A DNA stretch of 6,145 nucleotides, from contig CAMPHE010000117.1 of assembly GCA_946885815.1 (NCBI GenBank), positions 1-6,145 of the forward strand. The letters run 5' to 3'. Every line of letters begins with the position of its first letter. The stretch's first letter is position 1. Made by a program: the position numbers and the translations under genes. Source of the stretch: an uncultured Arenimonas sp. (GTDB lineage Bacteria; Pseudomonadota; Gammaproteobacteria; Xanthomonadales; Xanthomonadaceae). The notes beneath the pieces are model-generated. The model saw nothing but the letters and a program-made list of their open reading frames with translations. It made no database searches and was not told where the DNA came from. This document shows positions 1 to 5,238 of this stretch, one piece after another.

Positions 1-1932
1 CACGAAGAAATTCGGGCGGAAGCTTTCCCAGTCGACCTCGCGAAGGCTCGTGATCGTGCCCTGCAGCGGCGCGCCGGCGACGTCGAACGCCAGGGCGTCG
101 CCGACCTTCCAGCCCATCGTCGTCGCGAACTCCTGTTCCACCGAAAACTCCGTCGCGGCCGGGACGCCTTCCCAGATCGCGCCGGCGACGACGCGGTTGT
201 CGTCGCGCAGCGTGGCCGCCTGCGACAGGTTGAACTCGCGCTCGGCCATGCGCTTCGCGCGCGGTTCGGCGTAGTCGTCGCCGGTACGGGCCGCGCCGTT
301 CACCGACGCCAGCCGGGCGCGCACCATCGGGAACAGCACCGGCTCGCCGACGCCCTGCGCCTGCAGGAAATCCCGCACCGGCTGCACCTGGTCGGGCTGC
401 ACGTTGACGATGAACCGGTTCGGCGCGTCGGCCGGCATCGCGTCGCGCCAGCGATCGAGCAGATCGGTGCGGACGAACGACAGCAGCAGCAGCGCCATCA
501 GGCCGAGCCCGAGCGCCGACACCTGGGCGATGCTCGCGCCGGCACGCCGGCTGACGTTGGCGAGGCCGTAGCGCCACGGCCCGCGCAGGCGCGCGCGCAC
601 GCGCCGCAGGAGCGCGATCAGCCCCCACGCGAGCCCGGCGAGCGCCGCCAGCGTCGCCACGATGCCGACCAGCATCGACAGACCGAGCGTCGCCGACCCG
701 GCCTTCCACCACAGCAGTCCGCCGAGCCCGCCGAGCCCGAGCAGCGCGACCAGCCACGCGGCGGGTTCGGCCGGATCGAGATCGCGGCGCAGTACGCGCA
801 GCGCCGAAACGCGTCGCAACGCCAGGACCGGCGGTACGCCGAACGCCAGCAGCACGGTCATCCCGACCGCGAATCCCTCGGCCACCGGCGCCCAGCCGGC
901 CCCGGGGATCGAGAGTTTCAATGCCTCCTCGAGCCAGCCGGCGACCGCCCATTGCAGGCCGAACGCCGCGGCGATACCGATCGCGCTGCCGGCGAGGCCG
1001 AGCAGCAGCAGTTCGCCGGCGTGGATCCCCACCAGCGACGCCTGGCTCGCGCCGAGGCAGCGCATCACGGCCGCGCCCGACAGGTGGCGCGCACTGTGCC
1101 GGCGCGCGGCCATCGCCACCGCGACGGCCGCCAGCACCACGGAGACCAGCGCCGCGAGACCGAGGAAGCGCCCGGCGCGCTCGAGCGCACGGCGGATTTC
1201 GGGGCGCGCGTCGGCCGCCGTCTCGAGCCGCTGGCCGCGATCGAGCTGTGCGCGGGCGACGTCATTGAACGCTTCCACGGCCGCCGGGTCACCGGCGACG
1301 ACCAGCCGGTAGGCGATGCGGCTGCCTTCCTGCACGAGCCCGGTCGCCGGCACGTCGGCGAGATTGAGGAACACGCGCGGCGCGGTGTTGAAGTAGTCGA
1401 GCGCGGCGTCCGGTTCCTGCACGACCAGCGCGGCGAGGCGGAACTCGGCGTCGCCGATGCCGATCGTGTCGCCGACACGCGCGCCCAGCGTGTCGGCGCC
1501 GCTGCGGCCGAGCCACACCTCCCCACGGGCCTGGATGCCGGCCGAGGGTACGTCCGCGCCGGACGCCGGGTCGAGCAGCTCGAACGCCCCGCGCAGCGGG
1601 TACCCTTCGCCGATCGCACGCAGCTCGCCCAGCCGCAGCGCCTCGCCGGTGCGCACCATCGTCGGGAACGCCAGCGTGTCGGTGCGCCGCAGCCCCGGCG
1701 CATCCGCCGCGTCGCGCACCGCGCCGGTGATCGGGGCATCGGCGCGCAGCACGCGGTCGCCGCCGAGCAGCTTGTTGGACTCGAGCGAGAGCGCGCGCTC
1801 GGCGCGATCGGTCACGAACGACACCGACGCCACCGCCATCACCGCCAGCACGATCGACGCCAGCAGGATACGGACGTCGCCGGCGGCCAGGTCGCGGCGC
1901 AGCTGGCGCCACGCCAGCGGCAGCCAGTTCAC
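1..1932 (-). CDS. ybbP: ABC transporter permease, YbbP/FtsX-like, C-terminus cut by window edge
   Basis: Open without a stop for 644 codons from a GTG at 1932 to the left edge. The frame can be read directly: it starts VNWLPLAWRQLRRD and ends in RxVDWESFRPNFFV (about 631-644), a stretch I recognise from YbbP-type permeases. Layout: one membrane helix at about 22-40, a large periplasmic domain to about 254, helices at about 256-277, 308-330 and 353-371, a second hydrophobic group at about 393-409, 416-442 and 466-487, then the start of a second periplasmic domain. This matches the duplicated MacB/FtsX fold. Family members run to about 800 residues or more, so roughly 150-200 residues with the last helices lie outside. 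The GTG start overlaps the ATPase stop as GTGA, implying translational coupling; no strong ribosome site precedes it. Role (family knowledge): inner-membrane subunit that works with a YbbA-type ATPase, probably on membrane lipids or other hydrophobic compounds. The substrate is unknown. Confidence 0.93.
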   Translation of the reverse strand, partial: MNWLPLAWRQLRRDLAAGDVRILLASIVLAVMAVASVSFVTDRAERALSLESNKLLGGDRVLRADAPITGAVRDAADAPGLRRTDTLAFPTMVRTGEALRLGELRAIGEGYPLRGAFELLDPASGADVPSAGIQARGEVWLGRSGADTLGARVGDTIGIGDAEFRLAALVVQEPDAALDYFNTAPRVFLNLADVPATGLVQEGSRIAYRLVVAGDPAAVEAFNDVARAQLDRGQRLETAADARPEIRRALERAGRFLGLAALVSVVLAAVAVAMAARRHSARHLSGAAVMRCLGASQASLVGIHAGELLLLGLAGSAIGIAAAFGLQWAVAGWLEEALKLSIPGAGWAPVAEGFAVGMTVLLAFGVPPVLALRRVSALRVLRRDLDPAEPAAWLVALLGLGGLGGLLWWKAGSATLGLSMLVGIVATLAALAGLAWGLIALLRRVRARLRGPWRYGLANVSRRAGASIAQVSALGLGLMALLLLSFVRTDLLDRWRDAMPADAPNRFIVNVQPDQVQPVRDFLQAQGVGEPVLFPMVRARLASVNGAARTGDDYAEPRAKRMAEREFNLSQAATLRDDNRVVAGAIWEGVPAATEFSVEQEFATTMGWKVGDALAFDVAGAPLQGTITSLREVDWESFRPNFFV

Positions 1933-2624
1933 GCCGACACCAGCCGGCCGGCGTCGAGGCGCAACACGCGATCGCAGCGCGCGGCCAGCCGCTCGTCGTG
2001 CGTCACCAGCACGAGCGTCGTGCCGGCCTCGCGATTCAGGCGGAACAGCAGGTCGACGATCGCCTGCCCGGTCTGCGTGTCGAGGTTGCCGGTGGGTTCG
2101 TCGGCGAACAGCACGGCGGGACGCGTGACGAACGCGCGTGCGAGCGCGACGCGCTGCTGCTCGCCGCCCGACAGCTGCCGCGGGTAGTGGGCGAGCCGCT
2201 CGCCGAGACCGACCTGGGCCAGGATCGCGCGCGCCGGTCCCTCGGCATCGGCGTCGCCGCGCAGCTCCAGCGGCAGCATCACGTTCTCCAGCGCCGTCAG
2301 CGACGGCAGCAGCTGGAAGCTCTGGAACACGAAGCCGATCTTCTCGCCGCGGGCCTTCGCACGCCCGTCCTCGTCGAGCGCCGACAGCGGCGCGCCGTCG
2401 AGGTGCACGCTGCCGTCGCTCGGCACGTCGAGGCCCGCCAGCAGCGACAGCAGCGTCGACTTGCCTGAACCGGAAGCCCCCACGATCGCGACCGCCTCCC
2501 CTTTCGCGATCGCGAACCCGACCCCATCCAGTATCGTCAGCTCGCCCGTCGGCAGCGGCACGCGCTTGCCGAGCGACTCGGCACGCAGGGCATCGGGGGC
2601 ATGGGTCGGCGCGGTGTCGGCCAT
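1929..2624 (-). CDS. ybbA: ABC transporter ATP-binding protein, YbbA/LolD-like
   Basis: 231 residues with every hallmark of an ABC nucleotide-binding domain: Walker A GASGSGKST (49-57), Q-loop glutamine at 91 in FVFQSFQLLPSLTALENV, signature LSGGEQ (141-146), Walker B VLFADE (161-166) with catalytic Glu166, D-loop in PTGNLD, and switch His199 in LVTHD. The length and the QLLPSLTALENVMLPLEL stretch fit the LolD/MacB/YbbA subfamily, which serves FtsX-fold permeases. The frame stays open upstream to an ATG at 2717, but those extra 31 residues (rich in Pro, Ser and Glu) are unlike the family and would overlap the start of the divergent esterase. I therefore chose the ATG at 2624, which gives MADTAPTHAPDALRAESLGK. 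It ends in a 4-base overlap with the permease gene, so the two form one operon and presumably one complex at the cytoplasmic face of the inner membrane. LolD itself is unlikely because the partner is a single large YbbP-type permease and a TesA-type gene lies next door. Confidence 0.94.
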   Translation of the reverse strand: MADTAPTHAPDALRAESLGKRVPLPTGELTILDGVGFAIAKGEAVAIVGASGSGKSTLLSLLAGLDVPSDGSVHLDGAPLSALDEDGRAKARGEKIGFVFQSFQLLPSLTALENVMLPLELRGDADAEGPARAILAQVGLGERLAHYPRQLSGGEQQRVALARAFVTRPAVLFADEPTGNLDTQTGQAIVDLLFRLNREAGTTLVLVTHDERLAARCDRVLRLDAGRLVSA

Positions 2625-2639
2625 CGGCAGCTCGCATTC

Positions 2640-2653
2640 GGAGAGTGGAAGTG
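2640..2653 (+). promoter_or_regulatory. Ribosome binding site deciding the tesA GTG start
   Basis: GGAG at 2640-2643 sits 7 bases before GTG 2651. This is the best ribosome-binding match in the region and the main reason for preferring this start over the very long upstream open frame, which is antisense to the ATPase gene. Confidence 0.6.
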
Positions 2654-3337
2654 AAACATCGATATGAGGCGAACCGGCGTCCGGTTCAACTGAAGCAGGG
2701 CCCGGGCCTGTCGCCACTTGCGCTCCTGCTCGTGCTGCTGTGGGCGTTGGCGTCGCCGGCTTTCGCCGCCCCGGCCACGCCGGCGCCCGCGCGCACCGTG
2801 CTGGTGCTCGGCGATTCGCTGTCGGCCGCCTACGGCATCGCGCCCGAACAAGGCTGGGTCGCGCTCACCGCGGCGAAGCTGCGGACCGAGCGGCCCGGTT
2901 GGCGGATCGTCAATGCCAGTGTCAGCGGCGAGACGACCGACGGCGGCGCCAGCCGCATCGCGGGCGAACTGGAACGCCACGACCCGGAGGTCGTCGTGAT
3001 CGAACTCGGCGCCAATGACGGGCTGCGGGGCCTGGACCTGGCCCGCACGCGCGCCAACCTCGAGAAGATGGTCGTGGCCGCGAAGGCGAGCGGCGCCCGG
3101 GTGCTGCTGCTCGGCATGCGCATCCCGCCGAACTACGGCAGCCGTTACACGGAAGGCTTCGCCCGCGGGTTCACGGACGTGGCGGCCGAGCACGACGCGG
3201 CGCTGCTGCCGTTCCTGCTGGAGCCGATCGCGACCGATCGCGACGCGTTCCTGCCCGACAATCTGCACCCCGATGCCGACGCCCAGCCGGCGCTGCGCGA
3301 CCACGTCTGGTCGGCGCTGGCGCCGCTGCTGGACTAG
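2651..3337 (+). CDS. tesA: Periplasmic arylesterase / lysophospholipase-thioesterase I, SGNH hydrolase, TesA-like
   Basis: 228 residues from a GTG at 2651. The four SGNH blocks are visible: GDSLS (54-58, nucleophile Ser56), Gly93 in NASVSGETT, GAND (120-123, Asn122), and DNLHPD with Asp203 and His206. These give the Ser-Asp-His triad and oxyanion hole. An N-terminal signal peptide is clear: a basic start, the hydrophobic run LALLLVLLWALA (about 23-34) and a likely cleavage in SPAFA-A after residue 39, so the mature enzyme should be periplasmic. Family members hydrolyse aryl esters, acyl-CoA/thioesters and lysophospholipids. Start choice: the frame is open far upstream, but the GTG at 2651 is preceded by GGAG (2640-2643) with a 7-base spacer, and an in-frame GTG at 2645 is the only close alternative. 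No ATG is available before the signal peptide. It is divergent from the ybbA-like gene, as in E. coli. It ends 5 bases before the convergent stop of the NAD(P)-binding gene. Confidence 0.93.
   Translation: MKHRYEANRRPVQLKQGPGLSPLALLLVLLWALASPAFAAPATPAPARTVLVLGDSLSAAYGIAPEQGWVALTAAKLRTERPGWRIVNASVSGETTDGGASRIAGELERHDPEVVVIELGANDGLRGLDLARTRANLEKMVVAAKASGARVLLLGMRIPPNYGSRYTEGFARGFTDVAAEHDAALLPFLLEPIATDRDAFLPDNLHPDADAQPALRDHVWSALAPLLD
2661..2689 (-). promoter_or_regulatory. Candidate promoter for the ybbA-ybbP operon, inside tesA
   Basis: Read on the minus strand, TTGAAC (2689-2684, 4 of 6 to the -35 consensus) is followed after 17 bases by CATATC (2666-2661, 3 of 6 to the -10 consensus). The ATPase start lies 37 bases below the -10. 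The match is modest. Because only 26 bases separate the two divergent start codons, any ybbA promoter must lie in this part of tesA, and this is the best one I can see. I could not find an equivalent promoter for tesA. Confidence 0.25.
2671..2687. repeat. Perfect 7-bp inverted repeat in the tesA/ybbA divergence
   Basis: GAACCGG (2671-2677), spacer CGT, CCGGTTC (2681-2687). The arms are perfect complements and the match does not extend further. It lies in the codons for the tesA signal peptide N-region, overlaps the candidate -35 of the ybbA operon, and could be a dimeric-regulator operator or a small mRNA hairpin. In GC-rich DNA a 7-bp repeat can also occur by chance. Confidence 0.5.
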
Positions 3338-3342
3338 ATCCG

Positions 3343-4038
3343 TCAGCGGCTGATCGCCGCGAGGCCGCGCAGCGAGGCGTGCTCATGCACGAACACGCCG
3401 TCGCTTTCCTGCGCGAGCAGCGCGACGGCCGCCGCGGCGACGTCGTCGGCGTCGATCGCGCGATAGCGTGCCAGCCGCCCGCGGATCAGCGGGTTCAGCC
3501 ACGGCGCGGCGGCGCGCGCGAGCCGCTCCGCCGGCCGCGATTGCGTGCGGTCGCCGAGCAGCAGGCCCGGCCGCAGCACGTCGACGCGCCGGAATCCGAG
3601 CGCCGCGATGCCGCGTTCGACTTCGCCCTTGACCCGCAGGTAGAAATTCCCCGACTGGGCGCTCGCCCCGACCGACGACACCAGCACCGCGTGGTCGGCG
3701 CCGAGTTCGCGCGCGAGTTTCGCGAGCCGCAGCACGAGGCCGCGATCGATCGCGACGAACGCCTCGCGACTGCCGGCGGCGCGCAGCGTGGTGCCGAGGC
3801 AGCACAGGTAGGCCGACACGGCCGGCGCGACGGCGCCGATCATCGCCTTCAGGTCGTCGTCCCGCGCCGGTTCGAAACCCGTTTCGATCGTCGTCAGTCG
3901 CGGATGCGTGTCGACCGGGCGACGCCGTCCCGGCGCCACCACCAGGGGACCATCGCCGCCGGCGAGCAGCCGTGCCAGCACGCGGCCGCCCACCAGACCG
4001 GTCGCTCCGGCCAGCAGCACCGGCCCGGACGGGGTCAC
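3343..4038 (-). CDS. NAD(P)-binding atypical short-chain dehydrogenase, TIP30/HTATIP2-like
   Basis: 231 residues from a GTG at 4038. The N-terminus VLLAGATGLVGG contains the Rossmann dinucleotide motif GxxGxxG (Gly11, Gly14, Gly17). Further family marks are CCLGTT (79-84), where the extended/atypical SDR cofactor loop lies, the serine pair SS (121-122) in VLVSSVGA, and the YxxxK pair Tyr133-Lys137 in NFYLRVKGEVE, with RPGLLLG (156-162) after it. The LGTT...SSVGA...FYLRVKGE pattern is that of bacterial HTATIP2/CC3-like NAD(P)H-binding proteins, usually 210-230 residues, cytoplasmic and of undefined substrate. The GTG lies 4 bases beyond the stop of the upstream GST gene, so the two are almost certainly co-transcribed and may be translationally coupled. 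No ATG fits the frame near the Rossmann motif. It converges on tesA with a 5-base gap. Oxidoreductase chemistry is likely from the conserved Ser/Tyr/Lys, but the actual reaction is not known. Confidence 0.88.
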   Translation of the reverse strand: MTPSGPVLLAGATGLVGGRVLARLLAGGDGPLVVAPGRRRPVDTHPRLTTIETGFEPARDDDLKAMIGAVAPAVSAYLCCLGTTLRAAGSREAFVAIDRGLVLRLAKLARELGADHAVLVSSVGASAQSGNFYLRVKGEVERGIAALGFRRVDVLRPGLLLGDRTQSRPAERLARAAAPWLNPLIRGRLARYRAIDADDVAAAAVALLAQESDGVFVHEHASLRGLAAISR

Positions 4039-4042
4039 CCGC

Positions 4043-4675
4043 TCACGCCCATTCGGTGAGCCCTTCGCGCTCGTACAGCGTGCGGAACGACGGGCGCGCC
4101 TTCATGCGCTGCGCCAGCGCGTCGAGCTGCGGCCACCCGGTGGCCGGCCGCGGCATGTTGCGCGACCAGCGCATGAACATCGTCAGCAGGAAGTCGGCCG
4201 CGGTCGGCGACACCCCGAGCAGATAGGGGCCGCGCTTCTCGAGATGCGCCTCGATCCGGTCCCACACCGCCTCGATGCGTCGCCGCGCCTGTTCCTTCGC
4301 CGCCTCGACGCTGGCCTCGCCCGCCGCCTCGTGCGGATAGAACCAGACGCGGAACGCCGGGTGCAGCGTGTTCGCGAGATGCGCGATCCACTGGTAGTAG
4401 CGCGCCCGTTCGATCGTGCCCGGCTCGGGCGCCAGCGCCACCGACGGATGCGCGTCGGCGAGGTGCAGCACCAGCGCCGCGGTTTCGGTGACGGGATCGG
4501 AATGCACCAGCAGCGTCGGCACGACGCCGGCCGGGTTGAGCGCGAGGTACGCGGGGAGCTTGTGCTCGCCGGCTTCCAGGTCCACGCGACGGAGTTCGTG
4601 CCTGGCGCCGGTTTCGATCAGCAGCCAGTGCACGACCAGGCTGGCGGCACCGGGGGCGTAATACAGCGTGTACAT
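4043..4675 (-). CDS. Glutathione S-transferase family protein
   Basis: 210 residues, the normal length of a bacterial GST. The N-terminal thioredoxin-like domain (1 to about 80) starts MYTLYYAPGAASL and carries the glutathione-site stretch NPAGVVPTL (47-55, cis-Pro53) and ETAALVLHLAD (64-74). The C-terminal helical domain has the helix N-cap TxxD (Thr158, Asp161) in LLGVSPTAAD. Family members usually conjugate glutathione to electrophiles or act as thiol transferases in the cytoplasm. One oddity: Beta-class-like bacterial GSTs usually begin PGACS, while here the Cys position is Ala11, leaving Ser12 as the likely catalytic side chain. Start: ATG 4675 is preceded by AGGGAA (4688-4683) with a 7-base spacer. 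The frame is open upstream to 5080, but that extension crosses a terminator and the cold-shock gene and is not real. It is first gene of an operon with the NAD(P)-binding gene 4 bases downstream. The specific substrate is unknown. Confidence 0.92.
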   Translation of the reverse strand: MYTLYYAPGAASLVVHWLLIETGARHELRRVDLEAGEHKLPAYLALNPAGVVPTLLVHSDPVTETAALVLHLADAHPSVALAPEPGTIERARYYQWIAHLANTLHPAFRVWFYPHEAAGEASVEAAKEQARRRIEAVWDRIEAHLEKRGPYLLGVSPTAADFLLTMFMRWSRNMPRPATGWPQLDALAQRMKARPSFRTLYEREGLTEWA

Positions 4676-4697
4676 GCGCGGCTTCCCTGCGTGAGGA

Positions 4698-4713
4698 CCG
4701 GCAGTATCGCCGG
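4698..4713 (-). promoter_or_regulatory. Weak candidate -10 within a small inverted repeat before the GST gene
   Basis: The GST gene needs its own promoter because a terminator lies just upstream. On the minus strand GATACT (4708-4703, 4 of 6 to TATAAT) is flanked by the inverted repeat CCGGC / GCCGG (4698-4702 and 4709-4713). Seventeen bases further up is only the terminator T-run, so no good -35 exists. This could be a promoter with an operator-like repeat, or a short leader hairpin. Confidence 0.22.
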
Positions 4714-4725
4714 ACGCGCGCGCAC

Positions 4726-4756
4726 AAAAAAACCCCGGGCTCGCGCCCGGGGTTTT
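4726..4756 (-). terminator. Intrinsic terminator of the cold-shock gene
   Basis: Arms CCCCGGGC (4733-4740) and GCCCGGGG (4745-4752) enclose a TCGC loop, with A/T flanks extending the stem to 12 pairs. On the minus strand the hairpin is followed by seven T residues (4732-4726), a textbook Rho-independent terminator 27 bases after the cold-shock stop. On the plus strand only TTTT follows, so it would be weaker that way. It separates the cold-shock transcript from the GST operon. Confidence 0.93.
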
Positions 4757-4782
4757 CGTCCGACCCGAAGGCCGGAAAGCCG

Positions 4783-4992
4783 TTACATCGGCTGCACTTC
4801 GTCGGCCTGCATGCCCTTCTGGCCCTTGACGAGCTTGAAGGTGACCTTCTGGCCTTCCTGCAGCGACTTGAAGCCGGTGCCCTGGATGGAACGGAAATGG
4901 ACGAACACGTCCTCGCCGTTCTCGCGGCTGATGAAGCCGAAGCCCTTGGCGTCGTTGAACCACTTGACGGTACCGATCTGACGATCCGACAT
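4783..4992 (-). CDS. Cold-shock protein, CspA family
   Basis: 69 residues, a single cold-shock domain of the usual size: [18 protein letters not shown] at the start, RNP1 KGFGFI (16-21) and RNP2 VFVHF (29-33), with the aromatic RNA-contact residues Trp11, Phe12, Phe18, Phe20, Phe30, His32 and Phe33 all present. Family members are small cytoplasmic single-stranded RNA/DNA binders that melt mRNA structure, often but not always cold-induced. Start: ATG 4992 is preceded by AAGGAG (5006-5001) with an 8-base spacer. The frame happens to stay open upstream to an ATG at 5181, but the family starts here and the best promoter lies downstream of that ATG. It is monocistronic, with a strong terminator after the stop. 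A leader of about 150 bases with a segment that can cover the ribosome site suggests post-transcriptional control. The paralogue (CspA, CspC or CspD type) cannot be assigned, so no symbol is given. Confidence 0.97.
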   Translation of the reverse strand: MSDRQIGTVKWFNDAKGFGFISRENGEDVFVHFRSIQGTGFKSLQEGQKVTFKLVKGQKGMQADEVQPM

Positions 4993-5145
4993 CTGAAACA
5001 CTCCTTGGAACAATGGATGAAATCGCTGACGGGAACCTTCCCGCCGCGCGACTGGGGTTGCAAGGAGAGCGAGGTAACAAGATGTAGCGGATCGTAGATC
5101 TACCGCATCAGGCCACGATTCACAGTGACCTTCGCAATCACAGTC
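4993..5145 (-). promoter_or_regulatory. Long 5' leader of the cold-shock gene with a possible ribosome-site-masking stem
   Basis: If transcription starts about 7 bases below the -10 at 5157-5152, the leader is about 150 bases, close to the roughly 160-base leader known for E. coli cspA. On the mRNA, CTCCTTGCAAC (5067-5057) can pair with GTTCCAAGGAG (5011-5001), 10 of 11 positions with one C-C mismatch, and this covers the Shine-Dalgarno sequence. The 45-base interval contains a second inverted repeat, CGGGAA / TTCCCG (5030-5043). A 10-bp palindrome GTAGATCTAC lies at 5094-5103. The pairing is seen in sequence; a regulatory role is inference. Confidence 0.55.
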
Positions 5146-5151
5146 GGGGGC

Positions 5152-5157
5152 TTTATA
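5152..5157 (-). promoter_or_regulatory. Probable -10 element of the cold-shock promoter
   Basis: TATAAA on the minus strand (5157-5152), 5 of 6 to the sigma-70 -10 consensus and conspicuous in such GC-rich DNA. The -35 region around 5175-5180 has no good match, so the promoter may depend on an upstream element or an activator. Its position gives a leader length typical of cspA-type genes. Confidence 0.5.
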
Positions 5158-5205
5158 CGCGATCCCGATGACGAACGCCACCGGTTTCCGGCGTCGGCGC
5201 AGGCC

Positions 5206-5234
5206 GGCGGGCCGACCGTTCAGGTTGGCCCGCC
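5206..5234 (-). terminator. Strong hairpin just after the fumarase stop, without a T-tract
   Basis: GGCGGGCC (5206-5213) and GGCCCGCC (5227-5234) are perfect complements. The stem can extend by GACC / GGTT with one mismatch on the minus-strand RNA, leaving a 5-base loop. It starts 4 bases after the fumarase stop codon. No run of T follows on the minus strand, so it may be a terminator that does not need a U-tract, or a 3'-end-stabilising hairpin with Rho-dependent termination beyond it. Confidence 0.55.
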
Positions 5235-5238
5235 GTGC

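Noticed and set aside
718..745. Repeated CCGAGCCCG-like units in the permease gene
   Set aside because: They encode a Leu-Gly-rich membrane helix with biased codons. This is coding redundancy and not a separate repeat element.
952..2187. 411-codon open frame on the plus strand, plus overlapping minus frames at 1065-1739 and 1289-1912
   Set aside because: Low-complexity Arg/Ala/Gln/His-rich shadows of the permease and ATPase genes. The minus-strand permease frame has recognisable family sequence and membrane helices.
2138..2650. Long in-frame upstream extension of tesA
   Set aside because: It is antisense to the ATPase gene, Arg/Ala/Pro-rich and unlike the family, and it would bury the signal peptide. 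The GTG at 2651 has a good ribosome site.
2625..2717. 31-residue N-terminal extension of the ATPase from ATG 2717
   Set aside because: Not family-like and antisense to the start of tesA. The ATG at 2624 gives the normal length of about 230 residues.
2537..3304. 255-codon minus-strand frame opposite tesA
   Set aside because: Shadow of tesA. The plus frame has all four SGNH motifs and a signal peptide.
3343..3353. TCAGC-G-GCTGA inverted repeat at the end of the NAD(P)-binding gene
   Set aside because: Single-base spacer cannot form a hairpin loop without opening pairs, and no T-run follows. Not a usable terminator.
3379..4059. 226-codon plus-strand frame opposite the NAD(P)-binding gene
   Set aside because: Arg/His/Gln-rich shadow with no motif. 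The minus frame has GxxGxxG and YxxxK.
3908..4981. 357-codon plus-strand frame opposite the GST and cold-shock genes
   Set aside because: It runs through a terminator and two clear minus-strand genes, and its composition is typical of a GC-rich antisense shadow.
4993..5181. 63-residue N-terminal extension of the cold-shock protein from ATG 5181
   Set aside because: The frame is open by chance. The best -10 (5157-5152) is downstream of that ATG, the canonical start has a strong ribosome site, and the domain begins at 4992.
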